In this document: positions 8,502 through 16,378 of the stretch, one piece after another
Position numbering within the stretch: the stretch's first letter is position 1
Layout: the number at the start of each line of letters is the position of its first letter
Source of the DNA: a bacterium
GTDB lineage: Bacteria; Patescibacteriota; Microgenomatia; UBA1400; PJMF01
Direction: 5' to 3'
NCBI GenBank assembly: GCA_017431625.1
Contig: JAFRKQ010000023.1
Span: forward strand, 1-41,523
DNA: 41,523 bases
The notes under the pieces: generated by a model
What the model was told of the DNA's origin: nothing
Seen by the model: the letters and a program-made list of their open reading frames with translations, nothing else
Database searches by the model: none
Translations under genes and position numbers: made by a program

Positions 8502-9431
8502 GTGTCCAAATTCAAATCTTTTTTGGCCACGATGGTGATTATCGCTATCAGTGGCGCGCTTTTTGTCTTTTGGGATCGACTCGGTGACTGTCTGGAGGAG
8601 GTCGCCCGCGTGGTGGATTACTACCGCCAGGAGTGGCATTGGCCTCAGATCCGGGCTCAACCACTCGCACCTGTCAGGGTGTCACTCCCACAATCAGCTG
8701 ATCAATGGTCGTGGCCTGAATGGCTTGATGCCCCATCAGTCGGCCATTGGCTAATAGTGAGTGCTGAACGACAAGTAAGTGTCACGCTTCCTGCTGTTAA
8801 GACTGGCGAGTCATCATCGGACGCGACTATTGCTGAAGCACCCGAGGAAGTTGGCGAGGAAGTGGTGGTGGAGGCTGATTCCCGCCCCGATATGAGCGAG
8901 GATGTTCTGGAGTCTGTTGATACAAGTGTCGATTATAATACACAGCCGGAATTATTGGTATCAGTGGATACACCAGCAGCACCAACGTCAGCGGATACCA
9001 AGCAGACGACAATCACGATCGTTCAACCTCAACCAACATCAACGGTGGCGTCAGCAGAACCGGCTTCAGACGCACCTCAACCCCAGCCAGCGCCATCGGT
9101 TGTGTCCGCGGATCCGCTCCCAAGTCCACCTCAGCCGCAAGTAACTCGCCCGCGCCCCAAACTCGCTCGTCCTCGGCCAGCATATTTCGTGACGGTGGAG
9201 GCTTATGATCAGAACCTTGATGAATACTTTTATGTCATCGAGGCGGCTGACGGTAAGACTCTCCAGTGGCGTGAACAAGTACCCGGCAACTACTATTTCC
9301 TTTTTGGGCCTCAGATCCAGGTGACAGCCTACAAACAAGGACAAGTGGTGACACAAATCAGTCCGCTCACTCACAGCGTAGTCATCAGTCCTGAGACCTG
9401 TGACCTGATCACCATCAAAAAGGTGCCCTAA
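8502..9431 (+). CDS. Membrane-anchored protein with Pro-rich linker and small C-terminal domain
   Basis: 309 residues from GTG 8502. I prefer this over ATG 8487 because GGAGGA (8489-8494) sits seven bases upstream of the GTG and overlaps the ATG codon. An N-terminal hydrophobic segment (FLATMVIIAISGALFVFW, about 6-23) anchors the protein. An acidic Glu/Val/Asp-rich section follows, then a Pro/Gln/Thr-rich linker with QPQP and RPRP repeats (about 170-230). The final 80 residues (from YFVTVEAYD) look beta-rich and globular, with one Cys near the end. No family recognised. The linker suggests reach across an envelope layer or surface presentation. Confidence 0.75.
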   Translation: MSKFKSFLATMVIIAISGALFVFWDRLGDCLEEVARVVDYYRQEWHWPQIRAQPLAPVRVSLPQSADQWSWPEWLDAPSVGHWLIVSAERQVSVTLPAVKTGESSSDATIAEAPEEVGEEVVVEADSRPDMSEDVLESVDTSVDYNTQPELLVSVDTPAAPTSADTKQTTITIVQPQPTSTVASAEPASDAPQPQPAPSVVSADPLPSPPQPQVTRPRPKLARPRPAYFVTVEAYDQNLDEYFYVIEAADGKTLQWREQVPGNYYFLFGPQIQVTAYKQGQVVTQISPLTHSVVISPETCDLITIKKVP

Positions 9432-9454
9432 AACACGAGCTTGGATCATCAATC

Positions 9455-9480
9455 ACCCCGGCTACAATGTCGGGGTTTTT
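9455..9480 (+). terminator. Rho-independent terminator after the 8502 gene
   Basis: ACCCCG (9455-9460), ten-base loop, CGGGGT (9471-9476) and a run of T to 9480. It lies 24 bases past the stop. Confidence 0.8.
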
Positions 9481-9518
9481 ACTGACAAGTGTGTATTATC
9501 ATCGACAATGAGGGTGTA

Positions 9519-10562
9519 TCACGCCTGGGGAGTCATCTCGGTATTGACAGCGGGCGCGGCCGCAGGGGTGGGTGCTGGAGCCAGTGGGGCGCTACTGGTT
9601 TGAGCATTGGCACTCGTGCTTTCGGCTACAAGCTCGCGGAAAAAGACAGCCTTGGCAGTCATCAGATAGCTTGTCGCCAGATAAGCAGTGATAACAGTAC
9701 TTAACAATTGCGCCGATATTTGCATTAGGTCTTTGACGCCAGAGATGTCCATGGTCGTGCCAAGCGACTCGACAGCAGAGCTGATGGCAATGGTCATGAG
9801 TGCAGAGAGCAAAAACCAGCCCCAAAAACTCATAGTGAAAACCATATACTGCCAACGGTGGCCTTTCATTAAGGTTTTGGCTAGAGTAATCGCCTGACTC
9901 GTCGTGGTTTGCGGATCACCAGTGATAATAAAATAAGCCTGGCTATAGGTAGCATCCAACCACATGAAAGCCAAAAAAGAGACAACGATAAGCAAGATAA
10001 TCAGCAAGAAAACCAATAAAATACTCGTAGTTGACGGACGAGCAACGATATTTCTCGGTGCATCGTAAAAAGCCGTGTCGTCGGCGACGATCGCCTGAAC
10101 GCTCACACCAGGCATACTAGTTTGGCTAAGGAGTGAATAGCCAAAAGTATATGCGGCCACCAAAGTCACAATTGCTAGGGGTACAAAAACCACCAGATAA
10201 AGTAAAATCATCCAACCAACATAGCGTAGCGTCAACCACAGACTACGAGCATAATTGGCACTTTTCCAGCCCGACCAGAGCATAGATAAGGAAACAGACT
10301 CACCCTTGATCAGGTGCAGCGGATAATCATAAAAAGCAAACATCATCGGTGCTAGCACTGCCACCATAGCAATAAGCAGGGCAATCACCGTGATGACACC
10401 AGACGCGGCAGAAAATTGCAGCAAAAGCCCGGCTGCCAACGAGAGTACAATGAAGGCGGCTGTGACGATCAGTGACCAGATCACATAGTAAATACTGACC
10501 TGACCGCGGTGAGCAGCTAAGATCTTTTTGGCTTCAGTTTTAATCTCCTGTCTTGTTTTCAT
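9519..10562 (-). CDS. DUF975-family polytopic membrane protein
   Basis: 347 residues. The N-terminal (T)RQEIKTEAKKILAAHRGQVS and the region LAKTLMKGHRWQYMVFTMSFWGWFLLSAL match the conserved ends of DUF975 proteins, in which a basic amphipathic N-terminus is followed by several membrane helices and an 'LMKGxKw..F.L.lSFigW' motif. About six membrane segments are visible; a Pro/Ala-rich tail (about 320-347) ends the protein. The function of DUF975 is unknown. The start is placed at ATG 10562: TATAAT (10577-10572) is nine bases upstream, and an upstream in-frame codon at 10607 would precede the promoter. Confidence 0.8.
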   Translation of the reverse strand: MKTRQEIKTEAKKILAAHRGQVSIYYVIWSLIVTAAFIVLSLAAGLLLQFSAASGVITVIALLIAMVAVLAPMMFAFYDYPLHLIKGESVSLSMLWSGWKSANYARSLWLTLRYVGWMILLYLVVFVPLAIVTLVAAYTFGYSLLSQTSMPGVSVQAIVADDTAFYDAPRNIVARPSTTSILLVFLLIILLIVVSFLAFMWLDATYSQAYFIITGDPQTTTSQAITLAKTLMKGHRWQYMVFTMSFWGWFLLSALMTIAISSAVESLGTTMDISGVKDLMQISAQLLSTVITAYLATSYLMTAKAVFFRELVAESTSANAQTSSAPLAPAPTPAAAPAVNTEMTPQA

Positions 10563-10754
10563 AAACGACCCATTATAGCATGAAGCCAAAATAAAAACAA
10601 GTAGCAAATCATATCAATAGTATCAACACTGTCTACAAATGTTAGCAATACTGCCGGTTAAGAGGCTGACTGAGCGCAAACAATTACTGACAAGTGTGTA
10701 TTATAATCGACACTGGCAAGTGGGTAGCTTGTAAGTCTCACTTGTTGAGTATGA

Positions 10755-10760
10755 TATAAT
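10755..10760 (+). promoter_or_regulatory. Extended -10 of the 10766 gene
   Basis: TGATATAAT ends at 10760, five bases before ATG 10766, without a Shine-Dalgarno site. A second -10-like element, TGTGTATTATAAT at about 10695-10706, sits in the string CTGACAAGTGTGTATTATAA, which recurs with one change (TATCAT) near 9480-9500. Confidence 0.55.
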
Positions 10761-10765
10761 AAGGT

Positions 10766-11539
10766 ATGGATATTAAGTTTGTCTATGCCGGGCTGGCGCC
10801 GACAATGGGGCTAATGCGTGACTCGAGGCTCAATGGTTCCCATTTAGGGTGGCAGTCAGTGCCATGGCTTATGACACAACTGCCAGCTGGTAAGGATGTA
10901 CTCAAATCGTCGGTTTATCTGAGCCAACAGGAAATTTATCGCCAACTACAAGAGTATGCATGTTCACAAAATATACTCATTGGCGAGCGACTTTTGTCAT
11001 GGCGACAAGCATGGCAAAGCATTAGACCGGCTTGCGAGCGGATTTTAAGCGATTTTTTTGGCGAAAGTACACAAAATTTATGCAATGATGTTCGAGCGTC
11101 ATTGGTTTTTTTTCCTGACAACAGCTATTATTTGCCGGAAAATAGATTTTTTTTGTACATTGACCAAGCACCGGCGAGCGCAGCAGCCATCTGTGTGCGC
11201 GAGCTAACCCGTTGTCTGTGGTTTTATATTTGGCAGCGCCATTTTGGCGATGACGCTGCCAACTATCAGCCAGGACACTGGCCATGGTTACTAGGTGAGC
11301 TGACTCGGGAGCTAATTTGGACCAATCCTGACTGGCGAGCTTATGAGCCGGAGTTTTTTGCTGCTCTTGACCCTGGCGTCAATCTTGGTTGTGGGCCGCT
11401 AGCACAGCTGACTATCAATGGCGAGCCGCTTTTGCAGTCATTGCAGACTCGCTTACAAGACCACATCGTCCAAGAGTATATGGAAGCGGCTATCGCTTGG
11501 CTGGAGTCATTGCCGGCGAGCATCTTGGAGACGTCTTGA
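10766..11539 (+). CDS. Unrecognised 257-residue cytoplasmic protein
   Basis: I do not recognise this protein. It has no signal peptide or membrane segment and is rich in Trp, Leu and Gln. The N-terminus is MDIKFVYAGLAPTMGLMRDS. The central part (about 130-185) has the pattern FFLYIDQAPASAAAICVRELTRCLWFYIWQRHFGDD, which suggests a helical domain possibly related to a peptidase-like fold, although no HExxH or other catalytic motif is present. It is probably expressed leaderless from the adjacent TGATATAAT. It stands between the DUF975 gene (divergent) and a Thr/Lys-rich membrane protein 83 bases downstream. Codon usage matches its neighbours. Confidence 0.7.
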   Translation: MDIKFVYAGLAPTMGLMRDSRLNGSHLGWQSVPWLMTQLPAGKDVLKSSVYLSQQEIYRQLQEYACSQNILIGERLLSWRQAWQSIRPACERILSDFFGESTQNLCNDVRASLVFFPDNSYYLPENRFFLYIDQAPASAAAICVRELTRCLWFYIWQRHFGDDAANYQPGHWPWLLGELTRELIWTNPDWRAYEPEFFAALDPGVNLGCGPLAQLTINGEPLLQSLQTRLQDHIVQEYMEAAIAWLESLPASILETS

Positions 11540-11622
11540 CAGTATCCTCGGGAAATATCAGTCAACCCGTCATTTACTGACAATGTGTGATATAATAATC
11601 AAAATTAGTAAAAAGGATACCT

Positions 11623-12399
11623 ATGGCCAAAAAGACAGTGGAAACTACGATAGAAAACCTTGATACACCGGTAAAAAAATCTGTAAAGGCAAAAAGTGGC
11701 ACTCGCAAAACTACGACCTCCAACAGCCAAAAAGATATGGCCACAGCTAGCAAAACTGCCAAGAAAACAGCCCATACGACTCACAAACCAGCCTCAAGTC
11801 AAGAGACTACCACGCCTGCGCCAGACGATCTCCAAACTCACAATCCAGTCGTAGCTCCACCTGCCAAAGTCAACTCGTCAAAGACGGCTTATTTGATCGT
11901 TTTGGCGGTATGTATTTTGGGAGTGTGTCTGCTGGCCTGGCGTCACTGGGCGCCCATCTCGTCCACGTCGGTCGAGCCGGTCGCCAGCGTGAGCCCAGAC
12001 CAGTCTTGGGCCCAGACTCTACCAGCTGGTAGCTATATCGCCACGACAACTATGACTGATGACCAAGGTGAAATTGACGTTGGTACTCTTTTTGCCATTT
12101 TGGGCGTCGCCGATGAAAGCGAGAGCCGCATTGTCCTCAATATTGATGGTCAGGGCCACGCCACTATGACTGTTTTTGGTGAACAGGATACTTTTAGCTA
12201 TGATGAGACCTATTTTTATACCAGCGATGGTGCGGTGCTGAGCTACACTTGGGATGGTCAAAAATTGGCGATCAAAGAGGAATTGTCGACTACGACTTTT
12301 GTGCCCGAGGCTGATTATGTCCCCCCGCAGCTAGATGATGAGACCCTGCAAGCGATGGATGAGTTTATGCAGTCACTTGAAAGCTCAGTCCAACCTTAA
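11623..12399 (+). CDS. Lys/Thr-rich, single-pass membrane protein with beta-rich outer domain
   Basis: 258 residues. A cytoplasmic N-terminus of about 85 residues is rich in Lys, Thr and Ala (histone-like composition: KKSVKAKSGTRKTTTSN) and may bind nucleic acid or be disordered. One membrane segment follows (AYLIVLAVCILGVCLLAW, about 88-105), then an outer domain (about 125-258) with lipocalin-like alternating strands: AGSYIATTTMTDDQGEI, RIVLNIDGQGHATMTVFG and LSYTWDGQKLAIKEE. Promoter TGTGTGATATAAT at 11585-11596; AAAAAGGA before the ATG serves as ribosome binding site, so this gene has a short leader of about 20 bases. Confidence 0.75.
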   Translation: MAKKTVETTIENLDTPVKKSVKAKSGTRKTTTSNSQKDMATASKTAKKTAHTTHKPASSQETTTPAPDDLQTHNPVVAPPAKVNSSKTAYLIVLAVCILGVCLLAWRHWAPISSTSVEPVASVSPDQSWAQTLPAGSYIATTTMTDDQGEIDVGTLFAILGVADESESRIVLNIDGQGHATMTVFGEQDTFSYDETYFYTSDGAVLSYTWDGQKLAIKEELSTTTFVPEADYVPPQLDDETLQAMDEFMQSLESSVQP

Positions 12400-12421
12400 G
12401 AGGTGGTGTCCAGACCCCAAA

Positions 12422-12455
12422 AAGGCGTACCGAAGTACGCCTTGATTTTCTTTGT
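12422..12455 (+). terminator. Terminator between convergent genes
   Basis: AAGGCGTAC (12422-12430), CGAA loop, GTACGCCTT (12435-12443) and a T-rich tail GATTTTCTTT. The perfect 9-bp stem lies 22 bases after the plus-strand stop and may also serve the convergent minus-strand gene that ends at 12464. Confidence 0.8.
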
Positions 12456-12463
12456 GCTCGCTT

Positions 12464-12832
12464 TTATTCCGCGGCCAAATTCACCTGAGTGATGCCCTCA
12501 CTAACGGGCAAAGGTGAGCTTGTTGGAACGGGCGTCGCATCAAGTGCGCTGGTCTCAATCTCAAGTGCTGGCACCATTTCATCAGTGGTGGCTGTGATCA
12601 TGTCGGTGGGTTGAGCGAGAGCAGAAGCTTCAGTGGGCAGAATCTCCACCTCTTCTTCCACTAGTTCTGGCTCGGGAGTGATAATGTTTACATTTTCAGT
12701 TTGGATTTGGATCGGCCGTCTCTCCATTTGTCGCCGTCTCGAGCCTTTGAGAGTAAGTACATAGAGGATAGCTATGATCCCAAAAAGCACCGCAATAATC
12801 AAAATTGTATCCCTTTTTTGTGTATTTTTCAT
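12464..12832 (-). CDS. Small single-pass membrane protein
   Basis: 122 residues: a short basic N-terminus (MKNTQKRD), one membrane segment (TILIIAVLFGIIAILYVLTL), a basic stop-transfer patch (KGSRRRQMERR) and an acidic, Pro/Thr/Glu-rich outer tail with no recognised fold. The start is set at ATG 12832 because TATAAT (near 12847-12842) ends nine bases upstream; the in-frame GTG at 12841 directly abuts the -10 and would probably lie before the transcription start. Confidence 0.65.
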   Translation of the reverse strand: MKNTQKRDTILIIAVLFGIIAILYVLTLKGSRRRQMERRPIQIQTENVNIITPEPELVEEEVEILPTEASALAQPTDMITATTDEMVPALEIETSALDATPVPTSSPLPVSEGITQVNLAAE

Positions 12833-13080
12833 AATACCCACATTATAGCACGAATGACATTAATAATGCAAGAGGCAATAAAAATTCCCTTCACTTTGTG
12901 ATCATTTCGTAAATTTGTGTACTTGATTTGTCACGAAAAACCAGATGTAAGCGTTTAACAAACGTTAAACACATGTTTAACAAACGTTTAACACTGAGTA
13001 AATTTTGTGTACAATTTATTATCACTGATAAGGTTGTTTTTGGTGAAGCATCAAGACATTAATAATTATTGTTTGTGAGT
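12833..13080. other. Gene-free stretch with phased 11-bp repeats
   Basis: No ORF supported. It contains the 35-base block 12927-12961, shared in inverted orientation with 40876-40910, and the 11-bp repeat cluster at 12951-12994 annotated separately. The remainder is A/T-rich (TGTGTACAATTTATTATC near 13007-13024). Confidence 0.55.
12951..12994 (+). repeat. Four tandem 11-bp repeats (RCGTTTAACAM type)
   Basis: Copies at 12951-12961 (GCGTTTAACAA), 12962-12972 (ACGTTAAACAC), 12973-12983 (ATGTTTAACAA) and 12984-12994 (ACGTTTAACAC). The 11-bp period is close to one DNA turn, as expected of a phased protein-binding array. Two further copies lie at 40865-40886 on the opposite strand. Confidence 0.8.
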
Positions 13081-14859
13081 TTACATTTCTTGTTTGGGCT
13101 TGATTCCAAGGCAGGCGAGCGCGCTTACCAGCACCGTTTGGACGCTAGTGGTCAGGGCTAGCATCGCTTGTGAGCGTGGTTGGTTGTTGGTATCAATGAA
13201 CTTGAGCTGCGTGCCCCACACTGAGTGAAAAAGACTGGCGAGCTCTTGCAAATAAGTCACCACTATATAGGGAGCACGATGTCTAGCAGCTTGTTGGATC
13301 AGACTGGGATAACGGGCAAGTTTGCTTGCTAGTTGGCGGATGAGCGGGTGCTCAAGCGGCAAATCTGCCCAGTCGGTGGACTGGTAAATATAATCTGCGC
13401 CAAAGACACTTTGATACTTGCGCTGAAGCGAAAATGTGCGCGTACAGGCGTATTGGATATAATACACAGGATTGTCTTGTGACTTTTGTTTGACTTTGAC
13501 CAGATCAAATGTCATGGGCGTATCAGCGCTTTTGCTTAAGATAAAAAGCTTGAGTTCGTCGGTATCCACTTGCTTGACCACGTCTGACAAAAGCACAAAG
13601 TTGCCGGCACGCTTGGACATTTTGAAAGGTTGACCGTTTTTTTCGAGTTTGACCAACTGCATAAGCTGGACTTCCAAACGGGTCTGATCGTCACTCAAGG
13701 CCCGGACAACTCCAGTCAACCGCTTGACATAGCCGCCATGATCTGCGCCAAAAAGATTGATCAAAATTGGATAGCCGCGTTGGATTTTGTCATAGTGATA
13801 GGCAATATCAGAGGCAAAGTAGGTGGTGGAGCCATCACTTCTTTTGACGACACGATCGCGATCATCGCCAAAGACACTGGAGCGGAAAAGAGTTTGGCAG
13901 CCTGTATCGTGGCGCGAGTCTTCTTGTTCTTGTTCATTGGCTGGCCGACCCAGAGGGGCGTCAAGTTTCCCTTGATATAGCAAGTCAACTTCTTGGGTCT
14001 GCCCCTCGGCGTCACTAATGGTGACCTTTTTGGGGGCCAGGAAACTCAAGGCCTGATCAATCGCTCCTGACTCCACAATTTTGGTTTCCGACACAAAATT
14101 GTCATAAGTCAGTCCCAAGTCAGCGACATCCTGGCGAATAAGTGTCATCATCGCGTCCACCGCTTCGTCTTTGAAACGTTTGTAAAACTCAGTCTCAGGA
14201 CAATTGATGTAGCGATCACCATATTTTTTTTGGAGGCTGGCGGCCAACGGCAAGAGATAGTCACCAGGATAGCAACCAGCGGGCAGCGGGGTGTTGACAT
14301 CGAGACCACAAGCCTGGCGGTAGCGGAAATGAATCGAGCGCAACAGAGTGTGGATTTGGACACCATAATCATTGATATAATACTCAGTGGTGACTTGATA
14401 GCCAGCTTTGGTGAGGAGTTTGTCGAGTGCCAGCCCCAAAATCGCGCCCCGCGTGTGGCCGATATGCAAAGGACCGGTAGGGTTGGCGGAGATGAATTCA
14501 AGCAGCACGCGCTCACGTGGCTGACCATCGCCAAAATGATCACCGGCCAGGATGATTTCACCCAAAAATTTTTTCCAAGCATCTTTTGTATAATTAATAT
14601 TGATATATCCACCTACAATATCTATATTGTTCACATATTGTATACTCTGGGCCTGGCTGGCTATGGCTTGGGCAATCACGGGTGGAGCTTGTTTTTTGAC
14701 TTTGGCCAAAACCATAGCCGCATTGGTACTATAGTCGGCTGACATTTTGGCTGGTGGTACGCTAAACTTGATTTTGTCTTTAACAAGCCTCAAGTCATCA
14801 CCTACATACTCAGCAATAATTGCTAGTAAGTCAGTTTCGGTTTGTTTGAATATGTCCAT
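13081..14859 (-). CDS. argS: Arginyl-tRNA synthetase
   Basis: 592 residues, within the usual 550-600 range. It charges tRNA-Arg with arginine in the cytoplasm. Class I signatures are clear: the HIGH motif as ANPTGPLHIGHTRG (about 125-138) and KMSKS as FKMSKRAGN (about 412-420). The N-terminal Add-1 domain (1-110) and a C-terminal helical DALR anticodon-binding domain (about 475-592, with YLQELASLFHSVW) are complete. TATAAT at 14872-14867 lies seven bases before ATG 14859, preceded by GTGG and with no Shine-Dalgarno sequence, so the mRNA is probably leaderless. It stands alone; the next minus-strand gene upstream is a secreted protein with its own promoter. Confidence 0.96.
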   Translation of the reverse strand: MDIFKQTETDLLAIIAEYVGDDLRLVKDKIKFSVPPAKMSADYSTNAAMVLAKVKKQAPPVIAQAIASQAQSIQYVNNIDIVGGYININYTKDAWKKFLGEIILAGDHFGDGQPRERVLLEFISANPTGPLHIGHTRGAILGLALDKLLTKAGYQVTTEYYINDYGVQIHTLLRSIHFRYRQACGLDVNTPLPAGCYPGDYLLPLAASLQKKYGDRYINCPETEFYKRFKDEAVDAMMTLIRQDVADLGLTYDNFVSETKIVESGAIDQALSFLAPKKVTISDAEGQTQEVDLLYQGKLDAPLGRPANEQEQEDSRHDTGCQTLFRSSVFGDDRDRVVKRSDGSTTYFASDIAYHYDKIQRGYPILINLFGADHGGYVKRLTGVVRALSDDQTRLEVQLMQLVKLEKNGQPFKMSKRAGNFVLLSDVVKQVDTDELKLFILSKSADTPMTFDLVKVKQKSQDNPVYYIQYACTRTFSLQRKYQSVFGADYIYQSTDWADLPLEHPLIRQLASKLARYPSLIQQAARHRAPYIVVTYLQELASLFHSVWGTQLKFIDTNNQPRSQAMLALTTSVQTVLVSALACLGIKPKQEM

Positions 14860-14883
14860 ATGGGCTATTATACCACGACTTTT

Positions 14884-15636
14884 TTACAGGAGTCGCAGCG
14901 TCTGGAGTGTTTTGGCCGTGCCTTTTTGCTCACCAATGACCAACACTTCTAATCCGGGCTTGACATCCTTGTAAGTAATGGTTTCATTGTCTTGATCGAC
15001 TAGCTGTGTGGACTTGGCCAGTGGATATGACTCCACCAAATTGTCTTCGCCAGTAATCTGAACTTCGATTTTATTGCTCTGACTGTTTTTGACTTGGCCA
15101 CGATGGACAAAACGCTCACTGGGCGCTAATGACTCGCCAGATACCATGATCCGGCGAGGTTGAAAAACCTCACCATTTTGGATGCCGATAATGACCAGCC
15201 AATCATCCACGGCCAAAAGTTCACTCAACTGCGCTTGGTTGCCAGGAGTGGTCTCGCCATTTTTGACGATGACGGTGCTTTTGTCAGGAGCGATCAAGAG
15301 TTCTTCGCCACCAATGAGAGTGATTTTAAAGGCATCGTCTTTGAGACCGCTGACTTGACCGATAAAGCCACGAGCTTTGCTGATGACATCGTCATATTGA
15401 TTGATGATTTCCTCGCTTTGATTGTCATCGCGCACCAGGTTTTCTAGGTTTTGCAAAATTTGGCTGGTGGACTCTTCGCTGACTGAGGTATCTTTGGTAA
15501 AAGAAATCGTCTCGATTTCCGGCTCTTGGACATCAGTGTCGAGGACAGCGGTGTCAGTAGCTTCCTGAGCGCGCACTGGCGAGAGCAAAGACACACTCAG
15601 GCTACCAATTGCTAATAACTTTATCCATTTATTCAT
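14884..15636 (-). CDS. Secreted DUF5666-like beta-rich protein
   Basis: 250 residues. Signal peptide MNKWIKLLAIGSLSVSLLSPVRAQ is followed by a Thr/Glu/Asp-rich segment (25-75). Two similar beta-rich modules follow: about 88-165 (ARGFIGQVSGLKDDAFKITL...DWLVIIGIQNGEVFQPRRIMV) and about 172-250 (FVHRGQVKNSQSNKIEVQIT...LEVLVIGEQKGTAKTLQTLRLL). The pattern 'G.V......I.l......v.....G..v.v.G......a..i' is that of DUF5666-like OB/beta-barrel modules common in secreted CPR proteins. TAGAAT lies six bases before ATG 15636 with no Shine-Dalgarno site. Function unknown; an extracytoplasmic structural or ligand-binding role is inferred. Confidence 0.7.
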   Translation of the reverse strand: MNKWIKLLAIGSLSVSLLSPVRAQEATDTAVLDTDVQEPEIETISFTKDTSVSEESTSQILQNLENLVRDDNQSEEIINQYDDVISKARGFIGQVSGLKDDAFKITLIGGEELLIAPDKSTVIVKNGETTPGNQAQLSELLAVDDWLVIIGIQNGEVFQPRRIMVSGESLAPSERFVHRGQVKNSQSNKIEVQITGEDNLVESYPLAKSTQLVDQDNETITYKDVKPGLEVLVIGEQKGTAKTLQTLRLL

Positions 15637-15691
15637 ACAGTTATTCTACTATAAAAACCGACTTTTGTCAAGTCAAGAGACGAAAAAACCG

Positions 15692-16210
15692 CTATTTATC
15701 ACTGTTTTCTTGTGAGCCGTCACTTTGCTCGCGAGCCACTTGCTTGACTTCCTCTTCGGTGAGTAGGATTTCCTCGAGTGATTTATTGGTGTAGACTACT
15801 AGTCGCTCGGCAGAAAAACTTTGGCCATGATCATCAACTACGGTGGCTTGAATGAGATTACTACCAGAGTCGAGATTGACGGTTTGGGCAAAATTGCCTT
15901 GTTCGTCGGCAGTAATTACGAGGTGTTTTTGATTGATGAAAAGAACGATCAAAGCTGAAGGTGAGGCCTCGCCGCTAATAGTAATTTGCTTGGTGTCAAA
16001 AACAGTTTCGTTGTCTGGACTGGTGATAATAATCGGTGCGCTCACTTTGTCAGGCAGGCTCACGACTGGCGGCGGTGTTGAGGGCGCTGGCGGTGGGGTA
16101 GGAATAACAATGGCATCATGATTGTTACGCCAAAAAATCATTACGGTCGCGATCAAAGCGACTACAATGCCCGCAACTACTACCAATGTGTACTCTTGCC
16201 AGTTTTTCAT
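15692..16210 (-). CDS. Membrane-anchored protein with Ig-like domain
   Basis: 172 residues. An N-terminal membrane segment (YTLVVVAGIVVALIATVMIFW, about 6-26) is followed by a Pro-rich linker (PTPPPAPSTPPPVVSLP). One bacterial Ig-like domain follows (about 58-145) with the sequence pattern SPDNETVFDTKQITISGEA...VLFINQKHLVITADEQGNFAQTVNLDSGSNLIQATVVDDHG, typical of glucodextranase-B/Big-type folds. A charged Glu/Gln tail ends the protein. TGTGGTATAAT lies eight bases before ATG 16210 without a Shine-Dalgarno site. Likely surface adhesion or scaffold role (inference). Confidence 0.75.
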   Translation of the reverse strand: MKNWQEYTLVVVAGIVVALIATVMIFWRNNHDAIVIPTPPPAPSTPPPVVSLPDKVSAPIIITSPDNETVFDTKQITISGEASPSALIVLFINQKHLVITADEQGNFAQTVNLDSGSNLIQATVVDDHGQSFSAERLVVYTNKSLEEILLTEEEVKQVAREQSDGSQENSDK

Positions 16211-16280
16211 GTGTGCTTATTATACCACACAAACACACACGCAGTGTTAGTACTGCGGCACCTTTTTGTGCTTGAGGGAC

Positions 16281-16304
16281 GAGTGTGTATTATAATACAC
16301 ACTC
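16281..16304. promoter_or_regulatory. Perfect 24-bp palindrome with central TATAAT
   Basis: GAGTGTGTATTA (16281-16292) is followed directly by its reverse complement (16293-16304). The centre carries a -10 hexamer in both directions, so it could be a symmetric divergent promoter or a dimeric operator between the Ig-domain gene (minus) and the 16379 gene (plus). Confidence 0.6.
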
Positions 16305-16378
16305 TAGTGGCTACAGATGAGCAAAAAGTTAGCAAGTTGGGTACGTTTTACGTTGTCGCTCATGATATAATACCAGCT

